Shown in pieces: positions 1 through 4,928 of a stretch of DNA of 8,472 nucleotides. This stretch comes from Flavobacteriales bacterium (GTDB lineage: Bacteria; Bacteroidota; Bacteroidia; Flavobacteriales; Flavobacteriaceae): positions 1 to 8,472 of the forward strand of contig JALVEJ010000232.1 in assembly GCA_027031025.1 (NCBI GenBank). Reading direction: 5' to 3'. A model generated the notes under the pieces. The model ran no database searches, had not been told where the DNA came from, and was given only the letters and a program-made list of their open reading frames with translations. Numbering within the stretch: position 1 is the first letter of the stretch; the number at the start of each line of letters is the position of its first letter. Made by a program: the position numbers and the translations under genes.

Positions 1-25
1 CTGCTAGGTTTTAAAAACCTGGTAG
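1..25. terminator. Palindromic hairpin at left edge, possible bidirectional terminator
   Basis: Bases 6-12 (AGGTTTT) and 14-20 (AAAACCT) are perfect complements. Outside them 1-5 and 21-25 extend the stem with G-U pairs when read as plus-strand RNA, giving about 10 bp with a small A/T loop. A T-rich stretch follows on the plus side. It begins 20 nt beyond the aminotransferase stop codon, so it could terminate that minus-strand gene, or a plus-strand gene ending left of the window. The stem pairs better in the plus orientation because the G-U pairs become A-C mismatches on the minus strand. The palindrome may continue past the window edge. A dispersed palindromic repeat is the alternative. Confidence 0.45.
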
Positions 26-45
26 GTCTTTATGATAATTTTTCT

Positions 46-1278
46 TTAAACCTTTTTGTTTGCAAAAGAATTTGTCGGTTTCTTTTCAGTCTGTTGATAA
101 GTTTCAACCGCTTTTTTGAGTAATTCTGCTGCTCTGATTAAATCTTTTTGATTTAATACATAAGCAATTCTGATTTGTTTGGTGCCTTGTCCGGCGGTGG
201 AGTAAAATCCGGCTGCCGGTGCCACCATAACCGTTTCATTTTGGTCGTTAAACTCTTCGAGTAGCCATTGGGCAAATTTTTCGGCGTTGTCAACCGGTAG
301 TTCGGCAATGACATAAAAAGCCCCTTTGGGTTCGGCAACTTTTATGCCGTCTATTTCGTTGAGTTTTTCAACCAAAGTATCCCGGCGGTTTTTATATTCT
401 GTAATGACTTCGTCAAAATACGATTGGGGTGTATCGACAGCGGCTTCCGAAGCAATTTGTCCCAGAGTAGGTGGACTGAGGCGGGCTTGGGCAAACTTAA
501 TAGCGGTTTGCATCAAATCTTTGTTTTTGGATATCAAAGTGCCGATGCGTGCCCCACACATACTGTAACGTTTTGAAACCGAATCGATAATAATAGCGTG
601 ATTATCCATGCCGTCTTGGTGTAAAATGGAATGGTGTTGTTCGCCGTCATAGACAAATTCACGATAAACTTCATCGGCAATGATAAAAATATCGTGTTTG
701 AGCGCAATGTCGCGCAGTTGGGCAATTTCGTCTTTGGCATACACATAACCGGTGGGGTTCCCCGGATTGCTGTAAAGTATGGCTCTGGTTTTGGGGGTAA
801 TGAGTTTTTCAAATTCAGCAATGGGTGGCAAAGCAAAATTTTCATCGATTGAAGAATGAATCGGGATGACATTGACGGCATTTTGCTTGGCAAAACCGTT
901 GTAATTGGCATAGAACGGCTCGGGAATGATGATTTCATCACCCGGATCGGCTATACTTCCGATAGCTATTGCCAAAGCTTCTGAACCTCCGGTGGTTACG
1001 ATAATATCATCAGCAGAAATGTCAATGTTGTTTTTTTGATAGTAGCTTGCTAATTTCTTACGATAAGATTCATAACCTTGTGACGGACTATAAGCAATCA
1101 AATCCAAATCGATGTTTTTAATGGCTTTCAAAACATTTTCGGGTGTTTTGATGTCGGGTTGTCCGATATTGAGGTGATAGACTTTAACACCTTTCTTTTT
1201 GGCTTGGTCGGCATAAGGCACCAGCTTACGTATGGGTGATGCCGGCATATTTTGTCCTTTTTGTGATAAAACAGGCAT
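46..1278 (-). CDS. Pyridoxal-phosphate-dependent aminotransferase, class I/II (fold type I)
   Basis: This is a cytoplasmic PLP enzyme of the aspartate aminotransferase superfamily that moves an amino group between an amino acid and a 2-oxo acid; the exact substrate cannot be read from sequence. With the start at 1278 it is 410 residues, normal for the family. Visible landmarks: N-terminal substrate-side motif NIGQPD (37-42), GGSEA near 97-101, NPGNPTG with cofactor-binding Asn174, ADEVY with Asp202 facing the pyridine nitrogen, DSVSKRYS with Schiff-base Lys236, GARIG at 242-246, and the C-terminal carboxylate-binding Arg370 in QIRIAY. The frame stays open upstream to 1488, but those 70 residues are translated intergenic repeat, and the family N-terminus (MPVLSQKGQNMPASPIRKL) fits a start at 1278. 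A second Met at 1248 is less likely. A TAnnTTTG box lies at 1299-1306. The gene is divergent from the dehydrogenase. Confidence 0.95.
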   Translation of the reverse strand: MPVLSQKGQNMPASPIRKLVPYADQAKKKGVKVYHLNIGQPDIKTPENVLKAIKNIDLDLIAYSPSQGYESYRKKLASYYQKNNIDISADDIIVTTGGSEALAIAIGSIADPGDEIIIPEPFYANYNGFAKQNAVNVIPIHSSIDENFALPPIAEFEKLITPKTRAILYSNPGNPTGYVYAKDEIAQLRDIALKHDIFIIADEVYREFVYDGEQHHSILHQDGMDNHAIIIDSVSKRYSMCGARIGTLISKNKDLMQTAIKFAQARLSPPTLGQIASEAAVDTPQSYFDEVITEYKNRRDTLVEKLNEIDGIKVAEPKGAFYVIAELPVDNAEKFAQWLLEEFNDQNETVMVAPAAGFYSTAGQGTKQIRIAYVLNQKDLIRAAELLKKAVETYQQTEKKPTNSFANKKV

Positions 1279-1298
1279 AATTGTAGATTTTAGTTGTA

Positions 1299-1306
1299 CA
1301 AATTTA
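1299..1306 (-). promoter_or_regulatory. Candidate -7 box (TAAATTTG) for the aminotransferase gene
   Basis: On the minus strand these bases read TAAATTTG, an exact match to the Bacteroidota -7 consensus TAnnTTTG. They lie 20 nt upstream of the proposed ATG at 1278, which would leave a leader of roughly 14 nt. No TTTG -33 element is visible at the expected distance, so this rests on the -7 match and position only. It supports starting the protein at 1278 rather than in the repeat region. Confidence 0.4.
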
Positions 1307-1352
1307 GGCAATTTAGTTGAAGTAGGGGTCACATGATTATTAATTTCAGATG

Positions 1353-1503
1353 TCAGATTTTTTGAACCACATAAGACACATAAGTTCATATAAGTTTTTT
1401 GCTTTTGTGTTCTTATGTGTCTTATGTGGTTTATTGTTGAGGAATTGAGGGTTTTTGGTGTCAGATTTTTTTGAACCACATAAGGCACATAAGTTCATAT
1501 AAG
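1353..1503. repeat. 42-bp direct repeat pair flanking an inverted copy
   Basis: A 42-bp sequence at 1353-1394 recurs at 1461-1503 with one added T and one A-to-G change. Both copies start with TCAGATTTTTT and end with TTCATATAAG. Between them lies an inverted copy of the core. The core contains a 9-bp tandem unit, CACATAAGA followed by CACATAAG. The block lies between divergent genes and has no protein-like content. It looks like a small dispersed intergenic repeat of the kind common in Bacteroidota genomes, possibly a non-autonomous element. Confidence 0.8.
1365..1431. repeat. Perfect 20-bp inverted repeat (long hairpin)
   Basis: Bases 1365-1384 (AACCACATAAGACACATAAG) are the exact reverse complement of 1412-1431, with a 27-nt spacer. 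Transcribed from either strand this makes a 20-bp stem. No poly-T run follows closely on either side, so a simple intrinsic terminator is not favoured. It sits upstream of the aminotransferase start and could block read-through between the divergent genes, but that is inference. Confidence 0.85.
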
Positions 1504-1528
1504 ATATAACAATAAAATCAATCCATTC

Positions 1529-1604
1529 AACCCCGAAGGGGTGACATGATTGTGGATAAAGAATAAAACAAATCCGTTGAACCCCGAAGGGGTGACATGA
1601 TTGT
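1529..1604. repeat. REP-like CCCCGAAGGGG element, two copies 51 bp apart
   Basis: A 25-bp sequence is present identically at 1529-1553 and 1580-1604. Each begins AACCCCGAAGGGGTGACATG and ends ATTGT. The CCCC-GAA-GGGG core is a compact hairpin followed by the constant tail GTGACATGATTGT. A degraded relative (AGGGGTCACATGATTA) lies at 1324-1339. A small hairpin plus a conserved adjoining sequence is the architecture of REP elements mobilised by TnpA-REP (RAYT) proteins. No such gene is in the window, so that link is inferred. The copies are too few and the spacing wrong for CRISPR. Confidence 0.75.
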
Positions 1605-1680
1605 AGATATAGCAATACAAACCCAATAAGCTTTTCTATTTGGAACAATAAAAAATCTTTAAACACCTTGATTTTTTGTG

Positions 1681-1688
1681 TATTTTTG
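1681..1688 (+). promoter_or_regulatory. Candidate -7 box (TATTTTTG) upstream of the structured RNA and dehydrogenase
   Basis: TATTTTTG is an exact TAnnTTTG match on the plus strand, about 75 nt before the GC-rich structured block. No TTTG at a suitable -33 distance is seen. A second, imperfect candidate pairs TTTG at 1720-1723 with TTGATTTG at 1740-1747, with a short 16-nt spacer, and would start transcription almost exactly at the structured block. Neither is convincing alone in AT-rich DNA. Confidence 0.25.
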
Positions 1689-1759
1689 AGGGCAAATTGT
1701 GCAGCTTGTAATTTACAGGTTTGGGTATATTCCCGAATATTGATTTGATTCACTGTCGT

Positions 1760-1912
1760 TCGCTCCGCGTTAGGGATAGAAGTGTTAGCCCGCCGCAGGG
1801 GCGCCTGTTGGTTTTACGGCAGGTGGCGGCGACCGCAGGAAGCCCCCGCACTACCGATAAAACCACAGAGCGGCACAAGGCGGCTATAAACGGATAGCCC
1901 GCTCGAACGCCC
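1760..1912 (+). ncRNA. GC-rich structured RNA, Flavo-1-like candidate
   Basis: This block is about 63% GC by hand count (1761-1910), far above its AT-rich surroundings, and has no credible reading frame. It folds as nested helices. GCGTT 1767-1771 pairs with AACGC 1906-1910, and GGG 1773-1775 with CCC 1898-1900. TAGCC plus GCC (1786-1794) pairs with GGCGGCTA (1879-1886) around one bulge. TGGTTTTA 1809-1816 pairs with TAAAACCA 1858-1865. CGG 1817-1819 pairs with CCG 1854-1856, and an inner GC-rich arm caps the structure. The unpaired-looking GATAGAAGTG and AACGGATAG strands face each other across an internal loop, as a conserved motif would. From memory, this end pattern matches the Flavo-1 RNA class of Bacteroidota, whose function is unknown. 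It ends 24 nt before the dehydrogenase ATG, so it may be a leader element or an independent RNA. Confidence 0.65.
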
Positions 1913-1936
1913 TGAAAAAAGATGAAATTGTTGAAA

Positions 1937-2887
1937 ATGAAAGTCTTATTACTCGATAAAAATCATGCATTGCTTAAAGAAGGTTTGTTGCAGTTGGGAT
2001 TTGAAGTGGATGAAAATTATACGACGCCGAAACATGAGGTTGAAAAAGTGATTGCCGGTTATGACGGGATTATTATTAGAAGCCGGTTTCCGATTGATAA
2101 AGCTTTTTTGCAAAAAGCCGCTAATTTGAAGTTTATTGGACGTGTGGGAGCCGGATTGGAAAATATTGATGTGGATTTTGCCCGAGAACGAAACATAGTG
2201 CTATTTAATGCCCCGGAAGGCAACAGGAATGCGGTAGGTGAACATAGTTTGGCGTTGATTCTCAACTTGTTAAATCGTATAAATTTGGCTGATAGGGAAA
2301 TCCGTCAAGGGATTTGGAAACGGGAAGCCAATCGGGGTGAGGAATTGGAAGGTAAAACCATCGGCATCGTTGGTTATGGCAATATGGGCAAGGCTTTTGC
2401 TAAGAAATTACGCGGGTTTGATGTGGAAGTTTTGGCTTATGATATTAAACCGGACGTGGGAGACGAGAATGCCCGACAAGTGGATTTGTCGGAATTACAA
2501 GCTCAGTCCGATGTGTTATCACTGCATGTGCCACAGACACTTTTGACTTATAAAATGGTTGATGCGGATTTTATTGAGGCGTTTAAAAAAGATTTTTGGC
2601 TGATTAATACGGCGCGTGGTTCTGTGGTTGATACTGAGGCATTGGTTGCAGCGCTTGAAAACGGAAAAATTCGCGGTGCCGGATTAGATGTTTTGGAATA
2701 TGAAAAATCGTCGTTTGAAAACATGTTTGATCATGATGAATTGCCTGCTGCGTTTAAGAAATTAATGGCTATGGATAATGTCATATTGACGCCTCATATT
2801 GCCGGTTGGACGCAAGAGAGTAAAGTAAAATTAGCGAAGGTCATGCTAGGAAAAATTGGGAAATGGTATGATGAGTTGATGAGTTGA
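1937..2887 (+). CDS. D-isomer-specific 2-hydroxyacid dehydrogenase, phosphoglycerate dehydrogenase-like
   Basis: This is a cytoplasmic NAD-dependent oxidoreductase of the D-2-hydroxyacid dehydrogenase family. The likely reaction is 3-phosphoglycerate to 3-phosphohydroxypyruvate, the first step of serine synthesis, but glycerate or other hydroxyacids are possible. From the preferred start it has 316 residues: substrate domain at both ends, Rossmann domain about 100-288. Visible: RVGAGLENID (69-78), nucleotide loop GYGNMG giving G146-x-G148-x-x-G151, ribose-binding Asp169, and the catalytic trio Arg227 (NTARGS), Glu256 and His287 (TPHIAG). There is no C-terminal ACT domain, so classical serine feedback through that domain is not expected. 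ATG 1922 is in frame, adding MKLLK, but MKVLLLDKNH at 1937 fits the family start. The stop codon falls inside an octamer repeat tract, so the last residues (DELMS) are encoded by the repeat itself. A structured RNA lies just upstream. Confidence 0.93.
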   Translation: MKVLLLDKNHALLKEGLLQLGFEVDENYTTPKHEVEKVIAGYDGIIIRSRFPIDKAFLQKAANLKFIGRVGAGLENIDVDFARERNIVLFNAPEGNRNAVGEHSLALILNLLNRINLADREIRQGIWKREANRGEELEGKTIGIVGYGNMGKAFAKKLRGFDVEVLAYDIKPDVGDENARQVDLSELQAQSDVLSLHVPQTLLTYKMVDADFIEAFKKDFWLINTARGSVVDTEALVAALENGKIRGAGLDVLEYEKSSFENMFDHDELPAAFKKLMAMDNVILTPHIAGWTQESKVKLAKVMLGKIGKWYDELMS

Positions 2888-3002
2888 TGAGTTGATGAGT
2901 TGATGAGTTGATGAGTTGATGAGTTGATGAGTTGATGAGTTGATGAGTTGATGAGTTGATGAGTTGATGAGTTGATGAGTTGATGAGTTGATGAGTTGAT
3001 GA
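2869..3002. repeat. TGATGAGT octamer tandem tract, 16 perfect units plus 6 nt
   Basis: TGATGAGT repeats without error from 2869 to 2996 and a partial unit runs to 3002. The first units overlap the end of the dehydrogenase coding region, including its TGA stop. Because 8 is not a multiple of 3, every plus-strand frame meets TGA repeatedly, so the tract stops translation in all frames. The minus strand (ACTCATCA) has no stop in any frame. Perfect identity suggests recent expansion by slippage, and copy number probably varies between strains. Length changes would leave the dehydrogenase product intact because its stop is near the left end. Confidence 0.95.
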
Positions 3003-3182
3003 AAAATATACAAGTTAGAAAAAATTCCTCAATTCCTCAAATTAAAAAACGAACTTGTGGTATGAAACTAAAACATTCATAAAACACCTACAGTATGTAA
3101 AGAACCACAACAAATTCCTCAATACCTCAGTATATAAGATGTGAATAGGGTATGAAGTAATAAACACACATCAAAGAAGGCA
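3003..3182. repeat. Intergenic stretch with paired ATTCCTCA octamers
   Basis: No gene is visible here. Two short tandem octamers occur: ATTCCTCA twice at 3024-3039, and ATTCCTCA then ATACCTCA at 3114-3129. The reverse complement (TGAGGAAT) begins a similar degenerate pair at 1438-1451. The remainder is AT-rich sequence without an obvious hairpin terminator for the dehydrogenase. Confidence 0.6.
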
Positions 3183-3190
3183 TACTTTTG
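3183..3190 (+). promoter_or_regulatory. Candidate -7 box (TACTTTTG) for the PhnA-like gene
   Basis: TACTTTTG matches TAnnTTTG exactly and ends 26 nt before the ATG at 3217, predicting a leader of about 20 nt. No clear TTTG -33 element is present 19-21 nt upstream. Position and the exact -7 match make it the best promoter candidate for this gene. Confidence 0.4.
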
Positions 3191-3216
3191 AACCGGAAAC
3201 TTTTAACTTAATATAT

Positions 3217-3792
3217 ATGAAAATAGACAAAAAATTATTACAAAGAAGCAATGAACAATGTGAATTGTGTGGAAGTGAGCATAACCCTTCTATTTATGTG
3301 GTTGCACCCGAGAATTACCCGGATAATGAAATAGTGGTTTGTGACATTTGTTTATCGCAAATAGAAAATCCTGATACAATGGATGCTAATCATTGGCGTT
3401 GTTTGAACGACAGCATGTGGAGTGAAGTCCCGGCAGTTCAAGTTTTGGCGTGGCGGTTGTTACATCGTCTTAACAACAAAGGTGAAGCTTGGGCGCAGGA
3501 TTTATTGGATATGCTTTATCTGGACGATGAAACCCTAGCTTGGGCGGAAGCCACCGGTGAAGGTAATCAGGAAGATGTCGTTGTGCATAAAGATAGCAAT
3601 GGCGCTGTATTACAAAATGGCGACTCGGTCGTTTTAATCAAAGATTTGAAAGTAGCCGGCGGGGGATTTACCGCCAAACGTGGTACGGCAGTTAGACGGA
3701 TATCATTGGTAGCCGATAATCCGGAACATATAGAAGGACGTGTTGAAGGACAGCAGATAGTTATTTTGACCAAATATGTGAAAAAAATTTAG
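3217..3792 (+). CDS. phnA: PhnA/YjdM-type zinc-ribbon protein
   Basis: This is a 191-residue soluble protein. The C-terminal domain (about 121-191) carries the PhnA/YjdM signature: VVxKDSNG, then NGDSVVLIKDLKV and a closing YVKK. The N-terminus has two CxxC knuckles, Cys15/Cys18 (CELC) and Cys42/Cys45 (CDIC), forming a likely zinc ribbon. A tryptophan-rich helical stretch (60-115) connects them. E. coli YjdM is about 110 residues, so this is the longer form found in other phyla. The old name 'alkylphosphonate utilization protein' is misleading: no phosphonate transport or C-P lyase genes are nearby, and the family's biochemical role is unsettled. The start at 3217 is the only reasonable one. 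It stands alone, with 329 bp upstream and 207 bp before the next annotated start. Confidence 0.9.
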   Translation: MKIDKKLLQRSNEQCELCGSEHNPSIYVVAPENYPDNEIVVCDICLSQIENPDTMDANHWRCLNDSMWSEVPAVQVLAWRLLHRLNNKGEAWAQDLLDMLYLDDETLAWAEATGEGNQEDVVVHKDSNGAVLQNGDSVVLIKDLKVAGGGFTAKRGTAVRRISLVADNPEHIEGRVEGQQIVILTKYVKKI

Positions 3793-3931
3793 TGTCAAAT
3801 AATAAGTAATAAACAACTGGAAAAATGTATTTGAGTTAGAGGAATGAAAAACGCACAAAATTCTTTGGTCAACCTTATTTAAGGATTAACAAATCTGAAA
3901 ATACACATTGATAATCTAAAATCTGAGATTA

Positions 3932-3955
3932 ACTCATCAACCATACATATCATCA
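3932..3955. repeat. Degenerate ACTCATCA octamer cluster at the methyltransferase 5' end
   Basis: Three octamers lie in register: ACTCATCA (3932-3939), ACCATACA (3940-3947) and TATCATCA (3948-3955). The first is the exact reverse complement of the TGATGAGT unit at 2869. The cluster falls in the open frame upstream of the methyltransferase, where a start codon would be expected. With only one perfect unit, chance resemblance remains possible. Confidence 0.45.
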
Positions 3956-3999
3956 AAGATTATATTAAGTTCCGGTGTCATGCTGTAAATACACACGGA

Positions 4000-4737
4000 T
4001 TGCATTCGCCGTTTATGTACGCTTTGGCGACACAATGCCTTTATGATAAAACCAAATATCCCGAATATAATTTGTTAAAATCATATCATAAACATTTACT
4101 ACGAAATAAAACGATTATTGAAGTTACCGATTTAGGCGCCGGTAGCCGGGTGCTGAATTCATCAAAACGTTCAATATCTGACATTGCCAAAGTCGCAGGA
4201 AGCAGCGTCAAAGATATGAAACGACTTTTCCGTTTAACACGATATTTTAAACCTGACAAGATTTTAGAGTTAGGAACTTCGCTTGGTAAATCTGCTTATG
4301 CGATGGCGCTGGGTAATCCCGAAGCACAAATAATTACGGTAGAAGGCGATGTGAATTTGGTCAATTTTTCAAAACGACAGTTTCAAAATTTAGAAATTAA
4401 AAATATCAACGTTATACATAGTGATTTTGATACCTATCTTGATAAACTCAATCAAACGAATAGGAAATTTGATATGATAGTTATGGATGGTAATCATCGT
4501 TTGCAACCGACTTTAAGATATTTTGAAAAGTTGCAAAAACATTTACACAACGATTCGGTCGTAATCGTTGATGATATTTATTGGTCGGACGAAATGAAAA
4601 CGGCATGGCAACAGTTAAAACAACATTCTAAGGTCAAACAGTCGGTTGATACTTTTTATTTTGGTTTATTATTTTTTAGAGCAGAACAATTTGAGCAGGA
4701 TTTTATCATCAATTTGGATAGCTTAAATTTATTTTGA
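4000..4737 (+). CDS. Class I SAM-dependent methyltransferase, probable 5'-extended form
   Basis: This is a Rossmann-fold methyltransferase; the substrate is unknown. Counting TTG 4000 as residue 1 gives 245 residues. Motif I is ILELGTSLG (88-96), the ribose-binding acid is Glu115 in VEGD, DMIVMDGNH lies at 158-166, and the acidic pair is Asp191-Asp192 (VDDIYW), resembling O-methyltransferase/Methyltransf_24 proteins. EVTDLGAGSR (41-50) is a trait I recall from flavobacterial relatives. Those relatives start about 20 residues earlier with a segment ending in 'HGVHSPF'. Here the same frame is open from 3883 and reads IKDYIKFRCHAVNTHG directly before LHSPF, so TTG 4000 probably codes an internal Leu. 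No ATG, GTG or TTG lies in the extension; CTG 3895 and several ATT, ATC or ATA codons do. Either a rare start is used or the start was lost. Confidence 0.85.
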   Translation: MHSPFMYALATQCLYDKTKYPEYNLLKSYHKHLLRNKTIIEVTDLGAGSRVLNSSKRSISDIAKVAGSSVKDMKRLFRLTRYFKPDKILELGTSLGKSAYAMALGNPEAQIITVEGDVNLVNFSKRQFQNLEIKNINVIHSDFDTYLDKLNQTNRKFDMIVMDGNHRLQPTLRYFEKLQKHLHNDSVVIVDDIYWSDEMKTAWQQLKQHSKVKQSVDTFYFGLLFFRAEQFEQDFIINLDSLNLF

Positions 4738-4759
4738 TTTTGATTAGAATCAAGTAACT

Positions 4760-4775
4760 AGTAGCAAGTAGCAAG
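4760..4775. repeat. AGTAGCA heptamer, two tandem units
   Basis: AGTAGCA occurs twice in a row, followed by AG, with a degenerate third unit just upstream. It lies in the 191-bp gap after the methyltransferase, which has no gene and no clear terminator. This is another short-unit tandem repeat in the intergenic space. Confidence 0.6.
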
Positions 4776-4822
4776 CATTGAGTGGTTTAAAACACGATTT
4801 GAGACCGTTTCAATATTACTTA

Positions 4823-4862
4823 ATTCATCACTTCATCAACTCATCAACTCATCATTTCATCA
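4823..4862. repeat. Inverted octamer cluster, five units of nnTCATCA
   Basis: Five in-register octamers share the core TCATCA: ATTCATCA, CTTCATCA, ACTCATCA, ACTCATCA and TTTCATCA. ACTCATCA is the reverse complement of TGATGAGT, the unit of the perfect tract at 2869-3002. This is therefore an older-looking copy of the same family in the opposite orientation. It ends 15 nt before the -33 element of the PAS gene. Confidence 0.8.
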
Positions 4863-4876
4863 ATTAAAAATAAATA

Positions 4877-4909
4877 TTTGCATTATAATTAAATTATTAT
4901 GTAATTTTG
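4877..4909 (+). promoter_or_regulatory. Bacteroidota-type promoter for the PAS-domain gene
   Basis: TTTG at 4877-4880 and TAATTTTG at 4902-4909 match the -33 (TTTG) and -7 (TAnnTTTG) elements of Bacteroidota housekeeping promoters, with a 21-nt spacer in the normal range. Transcription would begin near 4915, giving a leader of about 14 nt before the ATG at 4929. No Shine-Dalgarno is visible; the leader is T-rich. This is the best promoter match in the window. Confidence 0.65.
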
Positions 4910-4928
4910 TTTTATAAATTTTTTTCCT

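Noticed and set aside
534..941. Second minus-strand frame inside the aminotransferase, and plus-strand frames at 326-568 and 631-852
   Set aside because: They overlap a well-supported enzyme gene with clear catalytic motifs and have no recognisable protein features.
1353..1604. Possible CRISPR array
   Set aside because: Repeats are only two copies each, of different types and spacing, one with an inverted copy; there are no regular spacers and no cas genes.
1346..1753. Minus-strand open frame of 135 codons in the divergent intergenic region
   Set aside because: It is composed of the translated direct repeats and CCCCGAAGGGG elements (the peptide repeats SCHPFGV), has no domain, and overlaps repeat DNA only.
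2869..3002. Minus-strand octapeptide repeat protein (THQLINSS) from the octamer tract
   Set aside because: The tract is open on the minus strand only because the unit lacks stops; there is no start context and no flanking protein-like sequence.
3873..3884. CCTTA-TT-TAAGG hairpin as a terminator for the PhnA-like gene
   Set aside because: The stem is only 5 bp, AT-rich, with a 2-nt loop, and no poly-T follows.
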